The notes under the pieces were generated by a model, which ran no database searches, was not told where the DNA came from, and worked only from the letters and a program-made list of their open reading frames with translations. A stretch of DNA of 10,458 bases from JBOHPP01 sp050731755 (lineage in GTDB: Bacteria; Methylomirabilota; Methylomirabilia; Rokubacteriales; CSP1-6). The position numbers and the translations under genes are program-made. Below, piece after piece: positions 1 to 5,811 of the stretch (positions are counted from its first letter, which is position 1; each line of letters begins with the position of its first letter). The stretch lies in the NCBI GenBank assembly GCA_050731755.1, contig JBOHPP010000150.1, positions 1 to 10,458 of the forward strand. Reading direction: 5' to 3'.

Positions 1-144
1 TGGGGCGACGAGGCAGGGGTCGAAGTCCGCCCCGTGACGCTGCCCGATCTCCTGATCTACTACCTCCTCAACGTCGCCGACGACGCTGATGAGGCAGCGA
101 AGCGCCGGATTGACCTCGAAATCGCCAAGACGCGGACCGCCTGA
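1..144 (+). CDS. 3' end of an unrecognised protein (partial)
   Basis: An open frame enters from the left edge and stops at TGA 142-144, giving 47 C-terminal residues. The visible tail is rich in Leu/Tyr then acidic and basic residues (LPDLLIYYLLNVADD, then a helix-like Asp/Glu/Lys/Arg stretch ending in KTRTA). It looks like an amphipathic helical C-terminus with base composition matching a real GC-rich gene. I do not recognise the family and too little is present to assign a function. The next gene is on the opposite strand and convergent. Confidence 0.5.
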   Translation, partial: WGDEAGVEVRPVTLPDLLIYYLLNVADDADEAAKRRIDLEIAKTRTA

Positions 145-248
145 GAAAGCGCGCCCGGGAGTCCCCAGCGAGCTGGGAGCTCGGCATGGCCGGTCACGCG
201 CAGGATCGCCTCTCGGGTCCGCGCATACTCTGGCCCGCCCTCTCCGGC
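145..248. other. Convergent spacer with small hairpin
   Basis: This spacer lies between the partial + strand gene and the convergent oxidase gene. It contains a short perfect hairpin, CGAGCT-GGG-AGCTCG at 169-183, overlapping an alternative CCCAG/CTGGG pairing. There is no T-run after it on either strand, so an intrinsic terminator is only a weak possibility. Confidence 0.25.
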
Positions 249-995
249 TTACTGGCGGTCGGCTCCATCAGCAAACAACTGCTCGGCAAGCGCTGACCAA
301 AAAGCAGCGCGCGCATCAAGCGACCGGCACATCCCTGTGCGGATCTCCTGGCGGTGCTGCTCGGTGGTAGCCCAGCGGAGAAGCCCCCGCTGGAGCACCT
401 CCCCGTGCCGCACGTCCACGTCGATGTGGAGCCGGAAATACTCCAGGGCGGCGTGATCGACGGACAGGCTCCGCTCGATTCCTTGCAGGAGAAAGGGGAA
501 CATCCGAGGGATTGCCCACTCGTGGCCGGGGCCGACAGCTCCGAGCGTCTCGATCCAGGACCGGAGGGGCATCTCTAGGTGCAGTGTCACGAAGTCCCGG
601 GTGGCGGGGAGCCAGGGAACGGAGTCCCATTCCTCCTCGACGAAGCCCACCGCCCGCATGAACCTGCGATAGAGGGCAGTGTGAGACCGCTCGAGGCGCT
701 CCAGCCGCATATACTCCTCCTCCAGGATTTCCCGAACGAGTGTCCGGAGTTCGTCGTCCGGTGTCCAGTTGGCGACTGCCTGGAGGTAGGCGGGAAAGAA
801 ACAGACGAGCCGATAGTGCTGGGACGCATACGCCCAGATCTGCCAGGGGGCCAACCCTCCCCGGGCGAACCGCAAAAGGAAGGGATGTCTCACGGCAGCG
901 TGTTGCTCCACTTCCGTCCACAAGTCCGCAACGAAGCCCTCCGGGGTTGTCGACGATGTCACCGAACGCGATAGTGCAGGAGCCGGTAACTTCAT
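249..995 (-). CDS. Heme-oxygenase-like di-iron oxidase (TenA/PqqC/CADD-type)
   Basis: The 248-residue protein has the all-helical TenA/THI-4/PqqC look and the metal-ligand pattern of heme-oxygenase-like di-iron oxidases (CADD, UndA, SznF group). Seen: RHPFL near residue 37, a Q-H-Y motif at 59-61, a Glu-rich helix at 92-102 followed by H105, E159 (GHEW), then H190-x3-D194-x2-H197. The H-x3-D-x2-H triad and the spacing to E159 and H105 match the CADD-type pattern closely. Plain PqqC lacks this full ligand set, so an O2-activating metalloenzyme is more likely than PQQ synthesis. Known family members make p-aminobenzoate, terminal alkenes or N-oxidised products; the substrate here is unknown. 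The ATG at 995 is chosen over 1034 and 1046 because of an AGGGGAG-like site (1009-1015), although its 13-base spacing is long. It is divergent from the tctC-like gene and has no pqq or pathway genes beside it. Confidence 0.8.
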   Translation of the reverse strand: MKLPAPALSRSVTSSTTPEGFVADLWTEVEQHAAVRHPFLLRFARGGLAPWQIWAYASQHYRLVCFFPAYLQAVANWTPDDELRTLVREILEEEYMRLERLERSHTALYRRFMRAVGFVEEEWDSVPWLPATRDFVTLHLEMPLRSWIETLGAVGPGHEWAIPRMFPFLLQGIERSLSVDHAALEYFRLHIDVDVRHGEVLQRGLLRWATTEQHRQEIRTGMCRSLDARAAFWSALAEQLFADGADRQ

Positions 996-1210
996 GCTGT
1001 CTATCGATCTCCCCTCGCGGACGTTACTCCACATGCACCCCGCCACACAAGCGTGGCCGGGGCGGACCGGCCATGTTCAGTTCAGTGAGATTCCTGCCCA
1101 TGCCGATAAGTCAGCATTGAGGTAGGCTCTTCGAGGGTGGCACTGAGCTTGCCCGTGTGTCGTTGGGGGGGCGGCCTATGGAAGTTGTCGTGAAGCAGAT
1201 CCTCGGATGG

Positions 1211-1235
1211 CAGCATGAGGTGCAGGGATGCTGCT
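1211..1235. repeat. 7-bp inverted repeat upstream of tctC-like gene
   Basis: GCAGCAT at 1211-1217 and ATGCTGC at 1229-1235 are exact complements separated by 11 bases. It lies about 130 bases before the tctC-like start, a plausible place for a regulator site or leader hairpin, but a 7-bp match in GC-rich DNA can arise by chance. Confidence 0.25.
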
Positions 1236-1350
1236 CCTGAGCGACGCCCTCTCCGCTTCGCGCCGTCGAGGCCCGGAGGTGGAGAAGGCTAATGCGAAGT
1301 GAGGCGACTACTACGCCAAGTAAGCGCACCATCCGGCGCGCCCGCGGCCG

Positions 1351-1357
1351 AAGGAGG
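1351..1357 (+). promoter_or_regulatory. Strong Shine-Dalgarno site for the tctC-like gene
   Basis: AAGGAGG sits 5 bases before the ATG at 1363. It fixes the start at the residue opening a typical signal peptide, and shows that the upstream part of the overlapping longer frame from 1299 is not the real N-terminus. Confidence 0.7.
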
Positions 1358-1362
1358 CGGAC

Positions 1363-2348
1363 ATGAGACGCCTAACCATCATGCTCATGGTCATCTTGCT
1401 CGGCGCCGGCCTGACCGCAGGGCCAGACGGCGTCTCCGCCAACGACTTCCCGAACCGGCCTGTCCAGCTCATCATCCCGTTTCCTCCCGGCGGGCTGGTG
1501 GACCTGGTGGCCCGCGCCGTCACGAACGTGGCGGACGCACACCTAGGGCCCTAGGGCAACCTCTGGTGCCTCTGACCCGTGCCGGCGCGGCCGGTGCCGT
1601 CGCCGCGCAGTCGGTCGCCGTCTCGAAACCGGACGGCTATACCCTACTCTTCGGCTGGTCGGGACTGTCACTGATCCCGCACGTCGACGTGCTCCTTGGA
1701 CGTCCTCAACCGTTCACTAGGAAGGACTTCATCCCGATCGCTCAGCTCAGCAACAGCCCTCCCTTGCTCGCCGTCAACGCTGAGAGTCCGTGGCGCAGCC
1801 TGGGCGAGTTCGTGGCCGAGGCCCGCCGCCGTCCCAACGAGCTGAGCCACAGCTCCGGCGGCCTCTACGGAATCAGCCACATCCCGCTTGAGCTCGTGAA
1901 GCAGGCCGCCGGGATCCGCATGAAGCACATCCCCTTCGCGGGCGGGGCGCCTGCCATGACGGCGCTGCTCGGCAGGAACGCCGACGCCAACATCTGCTAC
2001 CCGAGCGTCTGCCTGCCGCACGTTCGCGCCGGCAAGATCCGGTTGCTGGCTCAGTTCGGCGCCGCCCGGCTCCCCGACTACTCGGACGTCCCCACGCTCA
2101 AGGAACTGGGATACGACGTGGAGTACACGTCGTGGGTGACGATCATGGCGCCGGCCGGCGCGCCCGCAGCGATCGTGGCCCGGCTCCGGCAGGCCTTTGT
2201 CAAGATTGGGCAGGACCCTCAGTTCGCCGCGCAGATGGCCAAGATCGGCGAGCCCGTGGAGGTACGGACGGGCGAGGAGTTCCTCGCGTTCTGGGACCGC
2301 GAATACGGAGCCATGGAGGAGCTGCTGCGGCGGGTCGTGACTAAGTGA
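1363..2348 (+). pseudogene. TctC-family tripartite tricarboxylate transporter binding protein, frameshifted
   Basis: This is the extracytoplasmic solute receptor of a tripartite tricarboxylate-type transporter (TctC/Bug family). It starts with a signal peptide (MRRLTIMLMVILLGAGLTAG) and the family hallmark PFPPGG at residues 39-44. The frame stops at TAG 1552-1554, while the rest of the protein continues in another frame from about 1550 to TGA 2346-2348 (PDGYTLL, the IPFAGGAPA-type pocket, RLPDYSDVPTLKELG, AGAPAAIVARL). The break is an exact tandem duplication of CCTAGGGC (1542-1549 and 1550-1557). Removing one copy restores ...AHLGQPLVPL..., which fits the family's LGQPvvv segment, and gives 325 residues, the normal length. 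The gene is therefore a recent pseudogene, a sequencing/assembly error, or a phase-variable site. No TctA/TctB membrane genes are nearby, which is common for Bug-type orphan receptors. Confidence 0.85.
1542..1557. repeat. Perfect 8-bp tandem duplication causing frameshift
   Basis: Two adjacent copies of CCTAGGGC. Because the unit reads almost the same on both strands, 1542-1555 is also a 14-bp perfect palindrome. The second copy carries the in-frame TAG that truncates the tctC-like gene, and deletion of one unit restores the frame. Confidence 0.9.
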
Positions 2349-2407
2349 TCACGAGAGGAGCACACGGCGATCCACTACTGACACCTCGAGGATGAATCAC
2401 CACCGCA
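2349..2407. other. Short convergent spacer
   Basis: This is a 59-base gap between the convergent tctC-like and TIR-like genes. No gene or T-tailed terminator is visible in it; the nearest hairpin is the inverted repeat at 2418-2444, just inside the next gene. Confidence 0.4.
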
Positions 2408-3049
2408 CTATCTGCGTAAGTGCGCAATTCGATTTTGCGCACTTCTTGTGGCGGCGACGACGAGGTCATGAAACGGGCGCGCCTCGCATAGCGAGTCGGT
2501 CCTAAGGTCTCGCTTTAGCGCAGGGAGGATGTTCTTCAGGTCACTGAAGATCTGCTCCAGTTCTCCTACCGTGGGCTGGTGTCGCCGTCTAACAAGAGCG
2601 TTGGTCAGTGCGCCGAACAGTCCCCGGGGCGTCCCCGAATGGATGTAAGGGTCACTCCCGTCAAGATCACTGAGCGATTTGCTCAGCCGCCACCTTATGG
2701 CTTCAAATACAAACCAGTCATGTCGCCTTCGAGAGACCTTCGCCCACGAGACTACGAGCCCCAACTCGAACGGCATGTTAAAACGCGGCGTGCGAGGTCG
2801 TCGAGGATCAAGCTGCACCCGAGAAAGGTCATGAAAGGAATAACGGCAGCGCCGGATCAGCGCAAAGATCCGATTCAGGCGCCGCTCACCACCAGGAAGC
2901 TCTACGGTCGCACGTGGAATAAGTCCGAATCCGCAGAGGCCGGCAATCAACGCAAGGTACAGATTTTGGTACGCAGCGTCGTAGGGGATGTTGATGAAAG
3001 CCGTGTTTCGCGGAGGAGTCCGCCGAAGTCGCCTCCGCCTTTTCGCCAC
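2408..3049 (-). CDS. Putative TIR/deoxyribosyltransferase-like effector, conserved hypothetical
   Basis: The 213-residue protein begins with a basic tail (KRRRRLRR), then AFINIPYD at 17-24, a first beta-strand/loop as in TIR and nucleoside 2-deoxyribosyltransferase-like folds. Next come LIRRCRYSFHDLSRV (about 64-78, D74) and RFNMPFELG at 89-97, with E95 where TIR-type NAD-cleaving and deoxyribosyltransferase-like enzymes carry their catalytic Glu (N-x-x-x-E-L-G). Further on are DLDGSDPYIHSG (128-139) and a helical C-terminus. From memory this is a conserved bacterial hypothetical family with the DxxGxDPYIH motif; a nucleotide or NAD hydrolase role is inference. The start is GTG 3049, 24 bases after the small HTH gene, so the two are probably co-transcribed. 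No clear Shine-Dalgarno is seen. GC is lower than in the flanking operon, suggesting transfer. Not a canonical TIR; it could be a non-catalytic nucleotide sensor. Confidence 0.65.
   Translation of the reverse strand: MAKRRRRLRRTPPRNTAFINIPYDAAYQNLYLALIAGLCGFGLIPRATVELPGGERRLNRIFALIRRCRYSFHDLSRVQLDPRRPRTPRFNMPFELGLVVSWAKVSRRRHDWFVFEAIRWRLSKSLSDLDGSDPYIHSGTPRGLFGALTNALVRRRHQPTVGELEQIFSDLKNILPALKRDLRTDSLCEARPFHDLVVAATRSAQNRIAHLRR
2418..2444. terminator. 10-bp perfect inverted repeat, possible terminator
   Basis: AAGTGCGCAA (2418-2427) and TTGCGCACTT (2435-2444) form a perfect 10-bp stem with a 7-base loop. On the + strand it is followed by CTTCTTGT, a poor T-tract, so it might end tctC transcription. 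On the - strand no T-run follows. It lies within the last dozen codons of the TIR-like gene, which is unusual for a terminator of that gene. It could equally be a boundary or protein-binding site. Confidence 0.35.
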
Positions 3050-3073
3050 TACAGCGAACGCCCGTCTAGGCTC

Positions 3074-3313
3074 TTATCGTCGCCGGGCACGCGAGCGACC
3101 TTTGGTCATCCTCCGCGCGGCTTTCCTTCTCGCGGCCTTTCGTCTTCGACCCACCTGCACACCCTCGAAGGATACGACCGATACCCCAGAATGGATCGCA
3201 TCCATTACGCGGGCGAGCCGTGTGGCTCTCTTCACGTCGACACCCAGTTCTTCGGCGGCGGTGTAAACCGAGGGGTACGGCGTCGAAATTACGGTCCGAC
3301 CCTGCATGCTCAC
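3074..3313 (-). CDS. Small basic protein with predicted helix-turn-helix
   Basis: This 77-79 residue protein is encoded just upstream of the TIR-like gene in the same direction. Its N-terminal half (STPYPSVYTAAEELGVDVKR, then ATRLARVMDAI) reads as a compact HTH: a helix (VYTAAEELGV), a turn, and a recognition-type helix. The last 25 residues are almost all Arg/Lys/Ala (GRRRKAARRKAARR...), suited to nucleic-acid binding. A role as regulator or antitoxin-like partner of the downstream gene is inferred from order and spacing. The start could be GTG 3313 or ATG 3307. Neither has a clear Shine-Dalgarno, and a possible promoter placed immediately upstream would make the message leaderless at about 3307. 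The stop is TAA at 3074-3076. I know of no named family. Confidence 0.6.
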   Translation of the reverse strand: MSMQGRTVISTPYPSVYTAAEELGVDVKRATRLARVMDAIHSGVSVVSFEGVQVGRRRKAARRKAARRMTKGRSRARRR

Positions 3314-3343
3314 ACGCTACTCGCCACAACCCGCGAAAGTCAA
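3314..3343 (-). promoter_or_regulatory. Possible promoter for HTH/TIR-like pair
   Basis: Read on the - strand: TTGACT (3338-3343), an 18-base spacer, then TAGCGT (3314-3319), which keeps the three most conserved -10 positions (T, A, final T). Transcription would begin near 3307, essentially at the ATG. This agrees with the missing Shine-Dalgarno and suggests a leaderless transcript. Weak evidence by itself. Confidence 0.3.
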
Positions 3344-3479
3344 CGAGTGCACTAATGAATACACCTAGCGGCAGAACTCTAACGGACGCCGTCTCCCGCT
3401 CACTGCTCGTCGGATCTCCCTGAATCCTTCCAGCGACGCTCGCCGCTGGCGCCGATCCAGCAGGCCCTCGGCGTCCTCC

Positions 3480-3509
3480 TTGACAGGCCGGGCGGCGTGG
3501 CGGTATACC
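3480..3509 (+). promoter_or_regulatory. Sigma70-like promoter of the ABC/amidohydrolase operon
   Basis: A perfect TTGACA -35 box (3480-3485), an 18-base spacer and TATACC (3504-3509) as -10. The start of transcription would fall around 3516, leaving a leader of about 80 bases before the ATG at 3594. It is the best promoter-like pair I found in the window and is correctly oriented for the six-gene operon. Confidence 0.5.
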
Positions 3510-3512
3510 GCC
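3499..3512. promoter_or_regulatory. 14-bp perfect palindrome over the -10 box (operator candidate)
   Basis: GGCGGTATACCGCC is a perfect dyad centred between 3505 and 3506 and covers the -10 element. A dimeric regulator bound here would block RNA polymerase, so it is a natural operator candidate for substrate-responsive repression. No regulator gene is adjacent that clearly matches, and binding is untested. Confidence 0.4.
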
Positions 3513-3593
3513 GCCGTGCTGCCAGAGCAGCCTCGGCCTGCATTCCTCCCGTCCGGCCGAGACCAAGTCATGAGGGAAGAGGTGGAGACGATC

Positions 3594-4475
3594 ATGCAAA
3601 GCACCAGAACGTTGGTCCGGCACCGTCGGAAAGTCTGCCGCGGCCTGGCTGCGGCATTCTGCCTGGTAATCCTCTCCGGCCTCGTCTCGAGCCCGTCGAA
3701 TGCCGCGTCCCTCGAGGAGATCAAGAAGCGCGGGTACATGGTGGTGGCGACGGAGGACAACTATCCGCCCTTCGAGTTCATCCAGGACGGCCAGCCGGCC
3801 GGGTTGGACCACGACCTCTACAAACTGCTGAAGGAGTGGGCCGGGTTCCAGGTGCGGCAGGAGATCCTGCCCTGGCAAGGACTGCTGGCCGGAGTCGTCA
3901 GTGGGCAGTTCGACGTGGCGCTGTCGGCGGCAACGATCAGCGATCAGCGCGCCCAGCAGTTCTATTTCACCATGCCGATTGCCGAGGCGACGCACTACTA
4001 CATGAAGCGGAAGGGCGACAACCGCATCAAGTCGATCAAGGACCTGTCCGGGCTCACGGCGGGGACGCAGCAGGGCAGCTCGATCCATCAGCGGCTCCCG
4101 GAGGTCGATGCGCTCCTGCAAAAGCACGGCGGCAAGCTCGGCAAGGTTTCGCTGTACGCGTCCTATCCCGAGGCGTATCAGGACCTGGCCAACGGTCGCG
4201 TCGACTACATCCTCAACAGCGTCGTGGCCATTGCGGACGTCATGCGCAAGCGCCCCAATGAATTCGAGCTCGGCGAAGCGGTCGTGCCGATCGGCTATCA
4301 CGCCTGGGCCATCAAGCGTGGCAACAAGGATCTCCGCGACTTCCTCAACCAGTTCTTCGTGGAGCAGCGGAAGAACGGCAACCTCTACCGTCTGCAGGAG
4401 AAGTGGCTCGGCCGATCGTTCCCCGACCTCCCCTGGGAAGCGAAGCTGCCGGGTAATCGTCCGATGCCCGAGTAG
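3594..4475 (+). CDS. Amino-acid ABC transporter, periplasmic binding protein (SBP family 3)
   Basis: This is the periplasmic receptor of a polar amino-acid-type (HAAT) ABC importer, 293 residues. The N-terminus has a basic stretch (RHRRK), a hydrophobic core and a likely signal peptidase site after SNA (about 37). The mature protein shows family-3 hallmarks: NYPPFEF (56-62), G-x-D-x-DLY near 70-76, R119 in SDQRAQQFYFT where the family binds the ligand carboxylate, GTQQGSS (157-163), and D204 in NGRVDYIL, the usual amino-group contact. Retaining both anchors argues for an amino-acid-like zwitterionic ligand. ATG 3594 is preferred: it gives a clean signal peptide and has GTGGAG shortly upstream, and the longer frame from 3480 would start inside the promoter. 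First gene of the operon; the first permease begins 26 bases later. Confidence 0.9.
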   Translation: MQSTRTLVRHRRKVCRGLAAAFCLVILSGLVSSPSNAASLEEIKKRGYMVVATEDNYPPFEFIQDGQPAGLDHDLYKLLKEWAGFQVRQEILPWQGLLAGVVSGQFDVALSAATISDQRAQQFYFTMPIAEATHYYMKRKGDNRIKSIKDLSGLTAGTQQGSSIHQRLPEVDALLQKHGGKLGKVSLYASYPEAYQDLANGRVDYILNSVVAIADVMRKRPNEFELGEAVVPIGYHAWAIKRGNKDLRDFLNQFFVEQRKNGNLYRLQEKWLGRSFPDLPWEAKLPGNRPMPE

Positions 4476-4501
4476 GCTGCTGCCCGGCCCTGCCGACCGC
4501 C

Positions 4502-5152
4502 ATGGCCTGGAGCTCGCTGCTGTCCGAGCTCGCCAGGGGCACCTTCATGACCATCACGGTGTCGCTGGCGGGCATCGCTCTCGGTATGGTCGCCGGGCTC
4601 GCTCTCGCGCTGATCCGCGTGGGCAGGCTGCCGATCGCCTCCCAGGCCGTCACGACCTACGTGAGCGTCGTGCGCGCCACCCCGATGGTCACTCTGGCGC
4701 TCCTGATCTTCTTCGGCTTGCCGAGCCTAGGGCTCGCCATGTCGCCGCTGGTGGCGGCCATCCTGACCATCTCGATCAACACCTCGGTGTTCCAGGCGGA
4801 GATCTGGCGCGCCGCTCTGCTGGATTTCCCCCGAGGCCAGCTCGACGCCGCACGCGCCAGTGGCATGACCCGCGCCGTCACGTTCCGGCGGATCGTTTTC
4901 CCCCAGGTGTGGCGGGCGAGCCTGCCCGGCCTCGTCAACGAGGCGACGCTGGTCGTCAAGGGCAGCCCAGCCGTTGCGGTCATCGGCGTCGTCGATCTGA
5001 CGCGGATCGCGGTGCGCTGGACCACCCAGACCTACCAGCCGATCCCCCCCTTTCTCACCGCGACCGCCATTTACGTCGTCGCGGTCATGTGCCTGATCCG
5101 GCTCCAGCGCTCAACGGAACGACGGATCGTCGAGAGGTACGGCATCCTGTGA
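4502..5152 (+). CDS. Amino-acid ABC transporter permease (HisM/HisQ type), first subunit
   Basis: Inner-membrane subunit of 216 residues, typical for the family. It begins with GTFMTITVSLAGIALG, the conserved opening of polar amino-acid permeases, and has about five hydrophobic segments. The cytoplasmic EAA coupling loop runs from E100 (EIWRAALLDFPRGQ, LDAARASGM) to FPQ at 133-135. It should pair with the second permease to form the heterodimeric pore. The start is ATG 4502; no strong Shine-Dalgarno is visible, so translation may depend on coupling with the binding-protein gene 26 bases upstream. Its stop codon overlaps the GTG of the next gene. Confidence 0.9.
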   Translation: MAWSSLLSELARGTFMTITVSLAGIALGMVAGLALALIRVGRLPIASQAVTTYVSVVRATPMVTLALLIFFGLPSLGLAMSPLVAAILTISINTSVFQAEIWRAALLDFPRGQLDAARASGMTRAVTFRRIVFPQVWRASLPGLVNEATLVVKGSPAVAVIGVVDLTRIAVRWTTQTYQPIPPFLTATAIYVVAVMCLIRLQRSTERRIVERYGIL

Positions 5153-5811
5153 TCGCCAACTTCGGGATCGTCCTCGGTGAATGGAAGGACCTCGCTACCG
5201 GCTTCCTCAACACGATCTGGATCTGCGCGCTCGCTGGAGTCCTATCGCTGATGCTCGCCGTCTTCGTCTCGATGCTGCTCGTGTCGCGGCGGAGGGCGGT
5301 GCGCCGCCCGGTGCAGGGCGCGGTCGACGTCCTGCGCGCCATTCCGTTCCTCATGCTGCTCTTCATCGTGTACTACTGCCTGCCGGTGGTGAACATCCGT
5401 CTGTCGAGCTGGACATGCGGGCTGGCGGCCCTGGTGGGGTACAACACCGCCTACTTCGCGGAAATCCTGCGCGGCGCCTGGGCTCACCTTCCGCACGAGC
5501 AGGAGGAGGCCGGCCGCGCCTACGGCTACTCGGGGCTCGGGCTCTATCGCCGGATCATCCTCCCTCAGATCCTCATCGCGAGCGGCCCCATCCTCGGCAA
5601 CCAGATGATCACCCTCATCAAGAACTCCGCCTTCCTCATGGTCATCACCATCCCCGAGTTGACGTTCATGGCGAACCAGGTGCAGGCGATCCACTTCGTG
5701 CCCTTCGAGACACTGCTGGTCGCGGTGGCGCTGTACTGGACGATCTGCTCCGCGATCGAATGGACCGTGCGCGGGATGGACCGCGTGGCCGTGGTGAGGG
5801 GCCATGAGTGA
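5149..5811 (+). CDS. Amino-acid ABC transporter permease (HisM/HisQ type), second subunit
   Basis: The second membrane subunit has 220 residues. It opens with GFLNTIWICALAGVLSL, carries VDVLRAIPFLMLLFIVYY in the second/third membrane region, and has the EAA loop from E105 (EILRGAWAHLPHEQ, EEAGRAYGY) to LPQ at 138-140. The start is GTG at 5149, sharing four bases (GTGA) with the stop of the first permease, with GAGAGG 11 bases upstream; this is a classic coupled arrangement. The frame is open far upstream (from about 4108), but that part is out of register with the real genes and is not coding. Its 3' end overlaps the ATPase gene by eight bases. Confidence 0.9.
   Translation: MIANFGIVLGEWKDLATGFLNTIWICALAGVLSLMLAVFVSMLLVSRRRAVRRPVQGAVDVLRAIPFLMLLFIVYYCLPVVNIRLSSWTCGLAALVGYNTAYFAEILRGAWAHLPHEQEEAGRAYGYSGLGLYRRIILPQILIASGPILGNQMITLIKNSAFLMVITIPELTFMANQVQAIHFVPFETLLVAVALYWTICSAIEWTVRGMDRVAVVRGHE

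Larger units (their letters stand above)
996..1362. other. Divergent intergenic spacer (367 bases)
   Basis: No supported gene lies between the oxidase and the tctC-like gene; the open frames here have low-complexity, non-homologous translations. It should hold the promoters for both divergent genes, but I see no convincing -35/-10 pair. Visible structure: a 7-bp inverted repeat GCAGCAT/ATGCTGC (1211-1217 and 1229-1235) with an 11-base loop, which could be an operator or a transcript hairpin in the tctC leader. Confidence 0.4.

Noticed and set aside
1111..1332. Possible 73-residue - strand gene in the divergent spacer
   Set aside because: It has no ribosome site, domain or composition typical of the real genes here.
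1292..1366. A 24-codon frame (MRSEATTTPSK..., then Arg-rich) whose TGA overlaps the ATG of the tctC-like gene, suggesting a coupled leader peptide
   Set aside because: The gene already has its own strong Shine-Dalgarno, and the Arg-rich translation is what GC-rich non-coding DNA typically gives. The ATGA overlap alone is not enough.
1299..1541. Alternative N-terminus of the TctC protein from 1299
   Set aside because: It is an Arg/His-rich out-of-frame reading of the true signal peptide region; the real N-terminus is in the 1363 frame.
3066..4301. Long - strand frame (411 codons) across the binding-protein gene
   Set aside because: It is antisense to a well-supported periplasmic binding protein and has no recognisable motifs; long antisense frames are expected at this GC.
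4108..5148. N-terminal extension of the second permease
   Set aside because: The upstream part is Arg/Ser/Pro-rich and overlaps the binding protein and first permease in another frame; the GTG at 5149 gives the normal permease length.
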